A stretch of 64,000 bases of DNA from Flavobacteriaceae bacterium UBA3591 (GCA_002375695.1 DFMO01000003.1:265466-329465), one strand, 5' to 3'; positions 26,099-34,850 are shown, counted from the first letter of the stretch. Program-made: numbers and translations. Notes: generated by a model from the sequence alone, not told the origin.

Positions 26099-26635
26099 TT
26101 ATATTGACTTACTGAATTCTGTTTTTAAATTTGCTAGTTGATGGGAAACACTTGCGTTGTATTGTATATCGTCAATACGCAATACAAAGCCACCAATTAT
26201 AGCAGGGTCTACCTCACTTTTAAGCGTAACCTTATCACTACCTGATAATTCTTTCACTTTAGCAAGAACCTTCTCCTCCAATGCTGGAGTAAGCGGTACT
26301 GCAGAAACAACTGTTGCTGCTTTAACACCGTTTTGTTCGTTATAAATATCGATATAGCTTTGTGCTACTTTACTCAACAATGTAGTACGCTTATTATCTA
26401 CCAAAATGTTTATTAGCGAATGCGTAGCTTCAGACTGATCACTGAAGATTTTTAGCAAAGCGTTCTTTTTATCGGTAGCAGTAATAACTGGACTTTGAAG
26501 AACCACTTGTAATTCGCGGCTCGCTTCAATTGTTTTGTAAACAGATTGCATATCGCCAAAAACAACAGCTTCGGTGTTGTTTTCGTTCGCTTTAAGCAAA
26601 ATTGCCTTTGCGTATCTAATTGCTGCTCTGCTCAT
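26099..26635 (-). CDS. atpH: ATP synthase F1 delta subunit (OSCP)
   Basis: 178 residues. Links F1 to the peripheral stalk. N-terminal helical domain begins MSRAAIRYAKAILLKA, and the C-terminal signature VDPAIIGGFVLRIDDIQYN is present (about 146-164). Seven bases separate it from atpF, so translation is probably coupled. Standard length. Confidence 0.95.
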   Translation of the reverse strand: MSRAAIRYAKAILLKANENNTEAVVFGDMQSVYKTIEASRELQVVLQSPVITATDKKNALLKIFSDQSEATHSLINILVDNKRTTLLSKVAQSYIDIYNEQNGVKAATVVSAVPLTPALEEKVLAKVKELSGSDKVTLKSEVDPAIIGGFVLRIDDIQYNASVSHQLANLKTEFSKSI

Positions 26636-26641
26636 TGAATT

Positions 26642-27142
26642 TTAGTTTAATTTTGCTTCACCCAACATTTCTTTAACAAGCGTCATTTGCTTGTCACTGT
26701 CTGAAAGTTCGTTTTTTACTACTTTTTCAGCAATTTCTAAAGATAGCGTTGCTACGGTTGCTTTCATTTCAGCAATAGCGGCTTTTTTCTCACCTTCTAT
26801 TGCTTCTTGCGCATGCGTAATCATTTTATCTGCTTCTTCTTTAGCCTCTTCTTTAGCGTCTGAGATCATTTTTGTTTTAATCTCACGTGCCTCTTTTAGC
26901 ATTGCTTCACGCTCGGTACGCGCCTCCTGCAACAATCTTTCATTGTCTGCCTGAAGGTTCGCCATTTCGAGCTTTGCTTTTTCAGCAGCATCTAATGCAC
27001 CTTGAATTCCTTCTTCTCTTTCATTTAATGAATTAAGGATAGGTTTCCAAGCAAATTTTACCATTAGTAAAATTAGCACTATTAATAAGACTGTTTGCAT
27101 CACGAACAGCCCTGGAGAAAAATCGTTTAATAATGTGTCCAT
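26642..27142 (-). CDS. atpF: ATP synthase Fo b subunit
   Basis: 166 residues. One N-terminal membrane helix (MQTVLLIVLILLMVKFAW, about 15-32), then a long charged coiled coil rich in Ala, Glu and Lys that forms the peripheral stalk dimer. Sits between atpE and atpH. The 102-base gap from atpE contains a terminator-like hairpin (27192-27227), so its mRNA level may be set below that of atpE. Confidence 0.95.
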   Translation of the reverse strand: MDTLLNDFSPGLFVMQTVLLIVLILLMVKFAWKPILNSLNEREEGIQGALDAAEKAKLEMANLQADNERLLQEARTEREAMLKEAREIKTKMISDAKEEAKEEADKMITHAQEAIEGEKKAAIAEMKATVATLSLEIAEKVVKNELSDSDKQMTLVKEMLGEAKLN

Positions 27143-27191
27143 AATATTATTACCCTAGGGTAAAGATTTTTGTTATTAATTTTTAAAAAAA

Positions 27192-27227
27192 TTCACTTCC
27201 TGTAACCAACCGTTACAGGAAAGTGAA
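27192..27227 (-). terminator. Hairpin between atpE and atpF, possible attenuator
   Basis: Read on the minus strand: arm TTCACTTTCCTGTAAC (27227-27212), 5-base loop, arm GTTACAGGAAGTGAA (27206-27192) with one bulged base, then seven T (27191-27185). It resembles a Rho-independent terminator lying inside the operon just after atpE. Confidence 0.7.
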
Positions 27228-27244
27228 CTTTGGTTTTTTTTGGA

Positions 27245-27445
27245 TTACTTTCCTAAGAAAAGAGCACCAAATGCTAAACCTTCTAAAAGTGCAGCAATAA
27301 TAATCATCGCTGTTTGGATTTTGTTGGCAGCTTCTGGCTGACGAGCAATAGCTTCCATTGCGCTTCCACCAATCTTACCTAAACCAAGACCAGCACCAAA
27401 TACGATAATACCAGCACCTACTAAATTTGGAATCATTGTTTCCAT
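27245..27445 (-). CDS. atpE: ATP synthase Fo c subunit
   Basis: 66 residues, forming two membrane helices and a polar loop (ARQPEA, about 34-39). The ion-binding acid is Glu55 in ALLEGLAFG. The positions that in sodium types carry extra Gln/Ser/Thr ligands are occupied by non-polar residues around Glu55, so proton coupling is likely. Located between atpB and atpF, with a hairpin after its stop that could keep it in excess, as needed for a ring of 10-15 copies. The ATG lies 51 bases after the atpB stop. Confidence 0.97.
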   Translation of the reverse strand: METMIPNLVGAGIIVFGAGLGLGKIGGSAMEAIARQPEAANKIQTAMIIIAALLEGLAFGALFLGK

Positions 27446-27496
27446 AAAAAAATGTATATAAATTAATTAAACAAAAAAATACGCTACTCTATACTA

Positions 27497-28687
27497 CTAA
27501 ATAAAATTCTCTCTTATATCCTCGGCATCTGCAACTTCATTTCCCGCTGCATCGTGTTCGTGTTCGTGATCGTGCTCTGCAACTGCCATACCAATAAATA
27601 ATGCCGAAAGCATTGTAAAGATATAAGCCTGTAAGAACGCTACTAAAAGCTCGATAACAGAAATAAATAATGATAAAGCAAAAGATAAAGCTGTTGAACC
27701 AACAGGAGTTAAATCTGCTTTAAGGTTTATCATAATCGCAATTAAACTCATAAGGATAATATGTCCTGCTGAAATGTTTGCGAATAAACGCACTAAAAGT
27801 GAGAATGGCTTAATAATTAATGTTCCAACCAATTCAATTACTGCCAAAATTGGACGAATTAAAATTGGCACCCCTGGCATCCAAAATATGTGACCCCAGA
27901 AATCTTTATTTCCACTAAATACATAAATAACTAATGTAAATACTGCGAGTGCAGCCGTTACTGCAATCTGTCCTGTTACGTTAAAGCCTAGTGGTGTTAA
28001 TCCTATTAAGTTAAGAATCCAAATGAAAAAGAAAACAGTTAAAAGGTATCCGGTAAATTTTCTGTACTTCTTTTCACCAATGTTTGGTTTAGCTATTTCA
28101 TCTCTTACATAAATAACTAACGGCTCAAGCACACGACCAAATCCTTTTGGAATGCTTCTCTTTTTATATTGTCTTGCCAATGATGAAAACCACCATAACA
28201 ACAGTAGCCCAACTATTAAAATACCAAAAACACTTTTTGTAATCGATAAATCTAAAGGCTTTGAAGCATTTACCGGGTGATGTGTCTCGTCAAAAACAAG
28301 TTCTGACGCACCTTCTTCTAACTCGTAAATCTTGCTGTGGTAGTTTACAAAGCGGCTATCATTTTTCTCTACAACCACCTTACCTTCAGTGTCGTGGTGA
28401 AACTCAGAAGACATAAATGTAGTAAATCCATTTTCTCCGTAAACAATTACCGGAAGTGGAAATCCTACGTGTACACGTTCACCTGCATCATTAGTATAAG
28501 ATACTAAATGAAAACCATGTGAATCTTTTAAGTGATGAAGAATATATTCTTCTATTTCACTCGGAGTATTTACCCTTTCGTCGCCTTGTTGCCCTTGTTC
28601 ATTGCCTCCAATAGCAAAAACATTGATACTCAACAAACAAGTAAGTAGTAATCCGAAAAATTTAATTGAATAAATTGATGCTTTCAT
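27497..28687 (-). CDS. atpB: ATP synthase Fo a subunit (long form)
   Basis: 396 residues, much longer than the usual 230-270. Residues 1-26 look like a signal peptide (LLTCLLSINVFA), followed by about 115 residues of soluble, presumably periplasmic domain before the membrane part (from about residue 145). The proton-channel helix with the essential Arg reads SLLVRLFANISAGH (Arg near residue 298). The last residues contain HDHEHEHD and end in an acidic tail. The extended N terminus is typical of Bacteroidota a-subunits. ATG at 28685-28687, 93 bases after the preceding gene, with a -7 promoter element at 28728. Confidence 0.93.
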   Translation of the reverse strand: MKASIYSIKFFGLLLTCLLSINVFAIGGNEQGQQGDERVNTPSEIEEYILHHLKDSHGFHLVSYTNDAGERVHVGFPLPVIVYGENGFTTFMSSEFHHDTEGKVVVEKNDSRFVNYHSKIYELEEGASELVFDETHHPVNASKPLDLSITKSVFGILIVGLLLLWWFSSLARQYKKRSIPKGFGRVLEPLVIYVRDEIAKPNIGEKKYRKFTGYLLTVFFFIWILNLIGLTPLGFNVTGQIAVTAALAVFTLVIYVFSGNKDFWGHIFWMPGVPILIRPILAVIELVGTLIIKPFSLLVRLFANISAGHIILMSLIAIMINLKADLTPVGSTALSFALSLFISVIELLVAFLQAYIFTMLSALFIGMAVAEHDHEHEHDAAGNEVADAEDIRENFI

Positions 28688-28727
28688 TGCTTCTCTTGAA
28701 AAAAATAATGCCTGTCTAATTCGGCGG

Positions 28728-28735
28728 CAAAAGTA
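28728..28735 (-). promoter_or_regulatory. -7 element upstream of atpB
   Basis: TACTTTTG on the minus strand, 40 bases before the atpB ATG, in the 93-base gap after the small membrane protein gene. It suggests an internal promoter for the core atp genes. Confidence 0.5.
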
Positions 28736-28780
28736 GGGAATTTCTATTTAAAATCCCCATAACAAATGCAAATTTATATT

Positions 28781-29176
28781 TTAGTGGTTTCTATTCAGAA
28801 TTTTAACAATTATGAGAACCTCTAAAAAGAGAAATAGAAATACGGGAATTAACAATGAAAGACTGTCTGTCCGCGACAAGACCAAGGATGAAAAAAGAAT
28901 ATTACTAAAAACCATACAGAACAATCCCACCTTTAAAGCCATGGCTCCTAAATACAAAAAACCAAGCTGGTCTCGTAATTGCTGCGATTTTTGTGAAATA
29001 AATTCAAAAGCGATACAAAGAACAAGCGTCGCTATACCTTGAAAAAGATAAATATTCCAAAGGCTAAAGGGATGTTCCACATTATTTTGATTAAGAATAA
29101 AGTTATGAACCGCATAACTTCCTGCTAAAACCAAACCGCATATTAATGTGTAATAAAGTATATTTTTAAGAAGCAT
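28781..29176 (-). CDS. Small membrane protein of the atp operon (DUF6168-like)
   Basis: 131 residues with four predicted membrane helices (KNILYYTLICGLVLAGSYAV, LWNIYLFQGIATLVLCIAF, FLYLGAMALKVGLFCMVF and LLIPVFLFLFLEVLIIVKIL). It starts 1 base after atpZ stops. Position and topology resemble AtpI, the non-essential assembly helper in other phyla; the DUF6168 label is from memory and unconfirmed. It would act in the inner membrane during Fo assembly, as inferred from context alone. Confidence 0.65.
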   Translation of the reverse strand: MLLKNILYYTLICGLVLAGSYAVHNFILNQNNVEHPFSLWNIYLFQGIATLVLCIAFEFISQKSQQLRDQLGFLYLGAMALKVGLFCMVFSNILFSSLVLSRTDSLSLLIPVFLFLFLEVLIIVKILNRNH

Positions 29177-29383
29177 TTATTTATTTAATTTATTTACACC
29201 TTTAATTACACTATAAATAGAAATGAAAATTGCCAAAATAGTAATTGTAGGTTCTAAAAAGTTTAATTCGAAAGTATTATCTAACCATCCTCCTAATAGG
29301 TTGCCAAGAAAAATGGTAAGCCCCATTTGAATTCCTATCCCCGAAAGGGCAATCCATCTGTTGTTGTTATTATTGGCAGACAT
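29177..29383 (-). CDS. atpZ: AtpZ/AtpI family protein
   Basis: 68 residues, two membrane helices: ALSGIGIQMGLTIFLGNLLG and ITILAIFISIYSVIKGVNKL, joined by WLDNTFELNFLEP. This matches the AtpZ/AtpI putative F0F1 assembly or magnesium-uptake proteins that head atp operons. Its stop abuts the next start by 0 bases. The ATG at 29381-29383 follows bactofilin by 21 bases. Confidence 0.85.
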   Translation of the reverse strand: MSANNNNNRWIALSGIGIQMGLTIFLGNLLGGWLDNTFELNFLEPTITILAIFISIYSVIKGVNKLNK

Positions 29384-29404
29384 AACCTTAAAGGGTTTTT
29401 AGTC

Positions 29405-29869
29405 TTATTTTGGAAGCGCAGATGCTTCCTTTGTCTTTTGTTGTTTATTAAAAAGACCAGGCTTAGAATCTCTGGGTAACTCTTGAGCGTTTTGCTTAGC
29501 TTTAGTCATGCCGTTTTGCATTACGCAAGATGCATTTAAAGTAGCTCCGGGTTCTACCGAAAGTTTCCCAACCACTACATCGCCTTCAACTACTGCTGTG
29601 GAGCGTAATGACAACGTACCCGAAACTTGTAAATTACCTTCAAATTTGCCTTCAATATCGGCATTTTCGCAAGTTAGCGTACCTATTATTATACCTGTTT
29701 TCCCCAACACTACTTTTGAAGGTGTATTAACATTGCCTTCTATAGTTCCATCAATTCTAAAAAACCCAGTAGAAGATACATCTCCTTTTAACCTTGTACC
29801 CTCATTAATTCTATTTTGGGTAGTACCAGGTTCCATATTTGATTTTCTTTCTTTCTTTTCGGAAAACAT
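29405..29869 (-). CDS. Bactofilin (polymer-forming cytoskeletal protein)
   Basis: 154 residues. A short polar N terminus (MFSEKKERKSNMEPGT), then a right-handed beta-helix core from about 25 to 125 made of repeats such as DGTIEGNVNTPSKVVLGKTG and GDVVVGKLSVEPGATLNAS, and a Lys/Gln-rich disordered tail. Bactofilins polymerise without nucleotides and organise envelope machinery. It lies 38 bases downstream of sprE and 21 bases upstream of atpZ on the same strand. Confidence 0.9.
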   Translation of the reverse strand: MFSEKKERKSNMEPGTTQNRINEGTRLKGDVSSTGFFRIDGTIEGNVNTPSKVVLGKTGIIIGTLTCENADIEGKFEGNLQVSGTLSLRSTAVVEGDVVVGKLSVEPGATLNASCVMQNGMTKAKQNAQELPRDSKPGLFNKQQKTKEASALPK

Positions 29870-29907
29870 ACTAATTGGTTTTTAAGTGATTCTATTGCTA
29901 AGCTATA

Positions 29908-32457
29908 TTATTCGGCAGACATTTCTTTCTCCAAATAGGCATCCAAATTTTTATGAATTTGAATTGTTTTATAATCGGGAGTAGAGATTTCAAAATACGG
30001 GTGCTTTATTTTATAGGCTTTCTTTTCTTTTAAAATATCGCCAAATCCTCTGGCTCCTAATTTGGTGTTTAAACCGTGTACAATAACTAAGCGAGTTGTA
30101 GGATTGTAATAGTCTATTGAAGATACCAAGTTTGTGTAATGTAAATCTGAAATTGCTTTGTCTAATTTTTCTTTTAAGCTTTGCGCTGCTTCTATTTCTG
30201 AAACAGGAAATTGATAAACCAGTTTCCAAGTTGCCGCTTCATTGTTGGTGTTAAATTCTGTAAAAGCTAAGGCCGGTAAAGTGTTTGTGAAAATTTCTTG
30301 AGCTTGTTTCCCTTCGTCGCTGTTTGGGTAGTTAAGAGCGACAAAGTTTAGTGCTTTTTTATAAGCTTCGTAACCTTGCTGTTTTCCAATGGCTGTTGCT
30401 TTTAAAAGTTCAAATTTTGGTACAATTTCATTGCCGTTATAAATTACAATATATTCATCGCTCTTTTTAATTACGTCTGCATACTCGGCAGCTTCAAACT
30501 GTTTAAACAGTTCTTTATATTTAAATTCGGGGCTCGATTTATCTGTAGCCAATTGCGAATCTGGGTTGCGTAGTATTTCGGCATAACGTGTGGTAGCGTG
30601 ATTTTGCAATACGTCGTTTTTATACATTTCAGATTTAGCCGAATTTCCTAAAATATCATAAATCTTAACCAGATTGTATTTTGAAGGCACAATTAATCGC
30701 TCTGCCGGCGAAAAGGTCAATAACTTTTCCAATCGGTTTGCCGCTAAGTTATACTCCTTAAACTTCTCTTTGTAAATTAAGCCCAATTGGTAATAAGCGA
30801 AGTTTCTATCTTTTGCCAAACTATCAATTAATTTTTTATCGCTTGGAATTCTTTCAATGTATGTTTGAGGATTGTACATTTCATTTTCGGCAATAGGGGT
30901 TGTATCTTCCTCTACCGCTTCTTCTTGAATTAATGAGGTACGTTTATTAGATAATCTCCAGTTATCTTCTAAGTTTCTATCGCCCCATCTTTTTCTAAAT
31001 TCACCTTTTCCATAAGCAACGGTAGTTGTGTTATAAAAGTAGAATGTACTCCCTTTATTAGGGCCCGAAGTTGATTTTTCTTTGTTAAAAAATTCGTTAT
31101 TAGCAATTTTACCTTCAAACTTTACTGCCTCTAACGAATCTTTAATCGCTTGCTCTTTTAAACGGGTAGTATATTTGGTAAAATAGGCGAGTTGCTGTGC
31201 TTCGCTCATATTTACAAGCCTTAAAACACTGTCGTTTACTTGGGCTATGTTTTCGTATTTTATTACATCGTCTAAGTTTTCGCGTTTCTTTTTAACACGG
31301 CGCCATTCGCGGCTATTTTCTTGTAAAAAGGTTAAAGTACTATCGTAGTAAGCACCTGCGTTTCTATATTCGGCATTATCAAAATTTATAAGCGCTAAAG
31401 TTTTATAATTTACAGCTTGTAAAACTCTATCTTGCTTAAATGCTTTTATAGATTTGTTGTAATATTTTACAGCAGTTTCAATACTGTCGCTATTGTAATA
31501 ATAGTCGCCAAATTGGTTGTAAATCTTGTCGAGATATGGTCTGTTTTCACGATTTTTCTCTAAATCTTGAAGCAGTTCTAAAAAGGCTGTACGGTTGCCA
31601 TTTTCGTAATCAAAATTTTTCCCTTTTTCTATATAGGCATTTATCATATAAGCTCGCGAGGTTTTTCTATTCATCTCAATTACCTCTTCAAAAGCCAAGT
31701 TTGCACTGTCTTTTTTACCCAGCCTATTATAAAGCTGTCCTTTAATAAAAGTATATCTTCCTTTTAACTCGTTATCGTCCACATTTTCTGAAGCAATCTT
31801 AATATAATCTAGTGCAGGCTCTAACGAATCTAAATTTACAAATGCCTGCGCCATCATGGCTGCGCCTTCGGCTATTTCTTCTTCATTGAGCGATTCTTGC
31901 TCAAACATTCTTTTTAAATTTTCAATAGCGAACTCTTCGTTATTTAACCGAATGTTTGTTTTCGCCTTCCAAACTTTTGCAATATTTATATTGTTGCTGG
32001 TTGGGTATCGATCTAAAATAAAATTAAACGCATCTAATGCGGGTATAAACCGCCCGTCGTAATAGCGCGCCTTCCCTAACAATAAATAGGCTTCGTCTAT
32101 TTGTGGGTTGTGCTCCTTTCCATCAATATACATTGAGTGCTTTTGGATGGCTTTGGTCGCTTTTTCTTCGGCTCTATTAAAACCACCCGCATTTCCTTTA
32201 TTAGCTCCCGGCGCTTTGGTAGCCGCCTCTTTTATTTCAATACGTTCAATTGGTAAAATTTCCCAAAAATTATCCCTAAAACCGTAAGCCAGTTGTTCTT
32301 TGGCATCGTTAAATGCCATTTCGCCATTATAAAGGGTATTATATTCGGTAGTAACCGCTTGAATATTGCGGTTTAAAAAGGTGTTTTTTTTCCGTGAGCA
32401 GGCTGCAACCAATACAACTGCAAGAATAAAAAGTGTAAGTTTATAGATGCCTTTCAA
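29908..32457 (-). CDS. sprE: SprE/PorW-like T9SS and gliding lipoprotein
   Basis: 849 residues. Signal peptide with lipobox VAAC (Cys20) and then SRKKN, so an exported lipoprotein. Most of the rest is helical repeats, TPR-like: several blocks of about 34-36 residues such as QIDEAYLLLGKARYYDGRFI, EPALDYIKIA and YYQLGLIYKEKFKEYNLA. This fits SprE of Flavobacterium johnsoniae (PorW of Porphyromonas), needed for type IX secretion and gliding. Start is TTG at 32457, required to include the signal peptide. It heads a row of same-strand genes leading to the atp operon; T9SS use is supported by the sorting-domain protein at 49350. Confidence 0.85.
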   Translation of the reverse strand: MKGIYKLTLFILAVVLVAACSRKKNTFLNRNIQAVTTEYNTLYNGEMAFNDAKEQLAYGFRDNFWEILPIERIEIKEAATKAPGANKGNAGGFNRAEEKATKAIQKHSMYIDGKEHNPQIDEAYLLLGKARYYDGRFIPALDAFNFILDRYPTSNNINIAKVWKAKTNIRLNNEEFAIENLKRMFEQESLNEEEIAEGAAMMAQAFVNLDSLEPALDYIKIASENVDDNELKGRYTFIKGQLYNRLGKKDSANLAFEEVIEMNRKTSRAYMINAYIEKGKNFDYENGNRTAFLELLQDLEKNRENRPYLDKIYNQFGDYYYNSDSIETAVKYYNKSIKAFKQDRVLQAVNYKTLALINFDNAEYRNAGAYYDSTLTFLQENSREWRRVKKKRENLDDVIKYENIAQVNDSVLRLVNMSEAQQLAYFTKYTTRLKEQAIKDSLEAVKFEGKIANNEFFNKEKSTSGPNKGSTFYFYNTTTVAYGKGEFRKRWGDRNLEDNWRLSNKRTSLIQEEAVEEDTTPIAENEMYNPQTYIERIPSDKKLIDSLAKDRNFAYYQLGLIYKEKFKEYNLAANRLEKLLTFSPAERLIVPSKYNLVKIYDILGNSAKSEMYKNDVLQNHATTRYAEILRNPDSQLATDKSSPEFKYKELFKQFEAAEYADVIKKSDEYIVIYNGNEIVPKFELLKATAIGKQQGYEAYKKALNFVALNYPNSDEGKQAQEIFTNTLPALAFTEFNTNNEAATWKLVYQFPVSEIEAAQSLKEKLDKAISDLHYTNLVSSIDYYNPTTRLVIVHGLNTKLGARGFGDILKEKKAYKIKHPYFEISTPDYKTIQIHKNLDAYLEKEMSAE

Positions 32458-32496
32458 AATGCTTTTAATTTATATGATATTGTAACTTAAAAGGTT

Positions 32497-32504
32497 CAAA
32501 TTTA
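32497..32504 (-). promoter_or_regulatory. -7 element upstream of sprE
   Basis: TAAATTTG on the minus strand, 39 bases before the TTG start. No convincing -33 TTG. Confidence 0.4.
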
Positions 32505-32601
32505 GTATGTAGTACCACTAAAGAGCCGTAAAAATACGTTTCTTTTTATTATCTGCTTAGCGAAACACCGAAAAAATACCTCACATTAAAGCTGCCGATA
32601 C

Positions 32602-32631
32602 TTTGTTTCGTTGAATTCCTTTGTACTTTTG
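32602..32631 (+). promoter_or_regulatory. Promoter of the ferredoxin reductase gene
   Basis: TTTG (32602-32605), 18-base spacer, TACTTTTG (32624-32631): a full Bacteroidota promoter, 16 bases before the ATG at 32648. It sets the start there rather than at an upstream in-frame TTG. Confidence 0.65.
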
Positions 32632-32647
32632 TAAAAAAATTACAATT

Positions 32648-33688
32648 ATGAGCGAATTTTACACGCTTACAGTTTCAGATATAATAAAAGAAACCCCCAA
32701 TTCAGTATCTATTACATTTTCAGTGCCCGAAAATTTAAAATCTCAATTCGAGTTTAAAGCCGGGCAATACCTTACAATAAAGCATAAAAAGGGCGATACC
32801 GAAATACGCCGCGCATATTCTATTTGCTCGTCGCCACAAAGTGGCGAATTAAAAGTAGCTGTAAAAAAGGTTAAAAAAGGTGCATTTTCAGAATTTGCAA
32901 ATACTCAGTTACAAGTTGGTGATGCGCTAGAAGTAATGCCTCCCACGGGCAAATTTGTTTTGGAACCCAATTTAAAACACTATGCAGCCTTTGCAGCCGG
33001 AAGCGGAATTACACCGGTACTTTCACTTATAAAATGTGTTTTGGAAGACAACTCACAAAGTACTTTTCTCCTTGTGTACGGAAACCAAAATTTGGAAGAA
33101 ACAATGTTTTATTCTGAAATTTTAGAACTTCAAAAAAACTATCCAAATAGGTTTAATGCCGAATTTATTTTCAGTAGAAAAGAAGAAGAAAATGCAAAAT
33201 TTGGAAGAATTGATCGCTCAATGGTCAATTTTTATCTTAAGAATAAATATGCAAATACTGTTTATTCGGCCTTTTATTTATGTGGCCCAGAAGAAATGAT
33301 AGACGAAGTTTCGGCTACTTTAAAACACAACGGCATTAATTCAAAACAAATTCACCACGAATTGTTTTCAACCGCCGAAAAAGGATTGTTGGTTGAAAAG
33401 CACGATGGCAATACAAGTGTAACAGTACTTTTAGACGATGAAGAAGAAGCTTTTGACATGCCACAAACCAAATCGATTTTAGAAGCCGCATTAGACGAAG
33501 GGTTAGATCCGCCGTACTCTTGCCAAGGCGGAATTTGCAGTACGTGCATAGCCCGTTTAAAAGAAGGAAAAGCCGAAATGCGCAAAAATCAAATCCTTAC
33601 AGAATCTGAAATTGCCGATGGACTCATACTTACTTGTCAAGCACATCCTACCTCAGCAAAGATTGTTGTAGACTATGACGATGTTTAA
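32648..33688 (+). CDS. PaaE-like ferredoxin-NAD(P)H reductase
   Basis: 346 residues. FAD domain with the flavin motif RAYSICSSP (55-63), NAD(P)H domain with GSGITPVLSLI (about 117-127), and a C-terminal plant-type 2Fe-2S domain: Cys292, Cys297, Cys300 (in SCQGGICSTC) and Cys330 (LTCQ). The order FAD-NAD-2Fe2S is that of PaaE and related oxygenase reductases. It passes electrons from NAD(P)H to an oxygenase or another acceptor that is not encoded nearby, so the partner is unknown. Transcribed alone between two terminators or promoters. Confidence 0.9.
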   Translation: MSEFYTLTVSDIIKETPNSVSITFSVPENLKSQFEFKAGQYLTIKHKKGDTEIRRAYSICSSPQSGELKVAVKKVKKGAFSEFANTQLQVGDALEVMPPTGKFVLEPNLKHYAAFAAGSGITPVLSLIKCVLEDNSQSTFLLVYGNQNLEETMFYSEILELQKNYPNRFNAEFIFSRKEEENAKFGRIDRSMVNFYLKNKYANTVYSAFYLCGPEEMIDEVSATLKHNGINSKQIHHELFSTAEKGLLVEKHDGNTSVTVLLDDEEEAFDMPQTKSILEAALDEGLDPPYSCQGGICSTCIARLKEGKAEMRKNQILTESEIADGLILTCQAHPTSAKIVVDYDDV

Positions 33689-33709
33689 AAAAACTACCTA
33701 GTAAAAATT

Positions 33710-33750
33710 AAATCCCTCAATATTTGAATAAATTTTGAGGGATTTTTTTT
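33710..33750. terminator. Terminator after the ferredoxin reductase
   Basis: Stem AAATCCCTCAA (33710-33720) and TTGAGGGATTT (33735-33745) with a 14-base loop, followed by a run of T on the plus strand. It can also serve the convergent GT9 gene. Confidence 0.8.
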
Positions 33751-33763
33751 ACGTTTTTTTCAA

Positions 33764-34795
33764 TTATAAAATCTGCTGTATTGTGGAAACTACACTTTCT
33801 GGTTTTATAGTTTCCATGGCCTTATCGTACCCTTTTGGAAATTTATTACCATAAACCGAAGTAGGAATAAGCGGATATTTATTTCTATCTGTAAGCAATT
33901 GATTTTCATCGGGTTGATTAAATGGCACAAAGCCAGCATAAGGATGCGTTACTCCCCAAAGTGTCAAAACCGGTACTCCAAACATAGCCGCCAAATGTCC
34001 GTTTCCGCTATCCATAGACACCATTAAATCGAGGTTTGAAATTAAAGCCAGTTCTTCATCAAAAGATAGTTTTCCGGCAACACTGGTAACGTTTGCAAAC
34101 GGCTTTTCCATTTTGGCTAATTGTGCAACTTCGGTTTTCCCGCCACCAAATAGAAAAATGCGGTATTTGTCAATTACTTCAAGTTTTGAAACTACCTCGG
34201 CCATTAAATGCAGCGGATACATTTTACTACTGTGCGCGGCAAAAGGAGCCACCCCAATTATCTTTTTGGGTTCTACTCCTATAAGACCGTTTAATTTTGG
34301 GGTTAACCTTTTTTGTACAGGGGGAACAAAGTTTTTTAAATCTATTGAAAATCCTAAATCCTTAAAAACATCGGCATAGCGTTGATGCGTACTTTTTAAA
34401 GGTGAAATATGCTGGCCTTTAGCAGCAACTAATGCTTTTTTTTCAATTCTACCTTTATCGATTACTGCTGTTTTTAGCCCCTTAAATTTTAGGTAGTTTA
34501 CAATTATTTTGGAGCGAATAACATTGTGTAAATCGGCAACTGCATCTATTCCCAATTCTTTGGCCTCATTAGCCAATTTTAATAACCCAAAATTTTTGTG
34601 TTGGCCATAAACATCGGCTTCCAAAAAATGTAGATTATTAATGTCTGCAAAGAGCGGTTTAAAAAAGGGGCGCGATAAAACAGTAATTTTTAAATTAGGA
34701 TAGGTTTCTGTTAGTACCCGAAGAACAGGCACTGTCATAGCCACATCGCCCATAGCAGATAAACGAATTACTAAAATGTGGGTGGGTTTAGCCAT
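33764..34795 (-). CDS. Glycosyltransferase family 9 (heptosyltransferase-like)
   Basis: 343 residues. N-terminal Rossmann half opens with HILVIRLSAMGDVAMTVPVL, the GT9 start, and the nucleotide-sugar half holds IGVAPFAAHSSKMYP and SMDSGNGHLAAMFGVPVLTLWG-type motifs (seen as MDSGNGHLAAMFG). GT9 enzymes transfer heptose or related sugars to lipopolysaccharide core. Expected at the cytoplasmic face of the inner membrane. The DUF4254 gene lies 55 bases upstream on the same strand, a pairing that recurs in the family to my knowledge. Confidence 0.88.
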   Translation of the reverse strand: MAKPTHILVIRLSAMGDVAMTVPVLRVLTETYPNLKITVLSRPFFKPLFADINNLHFLEADVYGQHKNFGLLKLANEAKELGIDAVADLHNVIRSKIIVNYLKFKGLKTAVIDKGRIEKKALVAAKGQHISPLKSTHQRYADVFKDLGFSIDLKNFVPPVQKRLTPKLNGLIGVEPKKIIGVAPFAAHSSKMYPLHLMAEVVSKLEVIDKYRIFLFGGGKTEVAQLAKMEKPFANVTSVAGKLSFDEELALISNLDLMVSMDSGNGHLAAMFGVPVLTLWGVTHPYAGFVPFNQPDENQLLTDRNKYPLIPTSVYGNKFPKGYDKAMETIKPESVVSTIQQIL

Positions 34796-34850
34796 GTATT
34801 TTATAGAAAACCTTAAAAGATTTTACCGTTTTAAAACGTATAAAAAATTG

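Noticed and set aside
27228..27244. Plus-strand T-run that could make the atpE-atpF hairpin a plus-strand terminator
   Set aside because: No plus-strand gene precedes it; the hairpin is best read in the operon direction.
23111..28687. ATP synthase operon seems broken because atpD and atpC are missing
   Set aside because: In Bacteroidota the beta and epsilon genes are usually at a separate site; all genes present are intact.
28812..29042. 76-codon plus-strand frame rich in Lys and Arg opposite the small atp membrane protein
   Set aside because: It is the antisense of a conserved membrane protein; its basic composition reflects complementing Leu/Phe codons.
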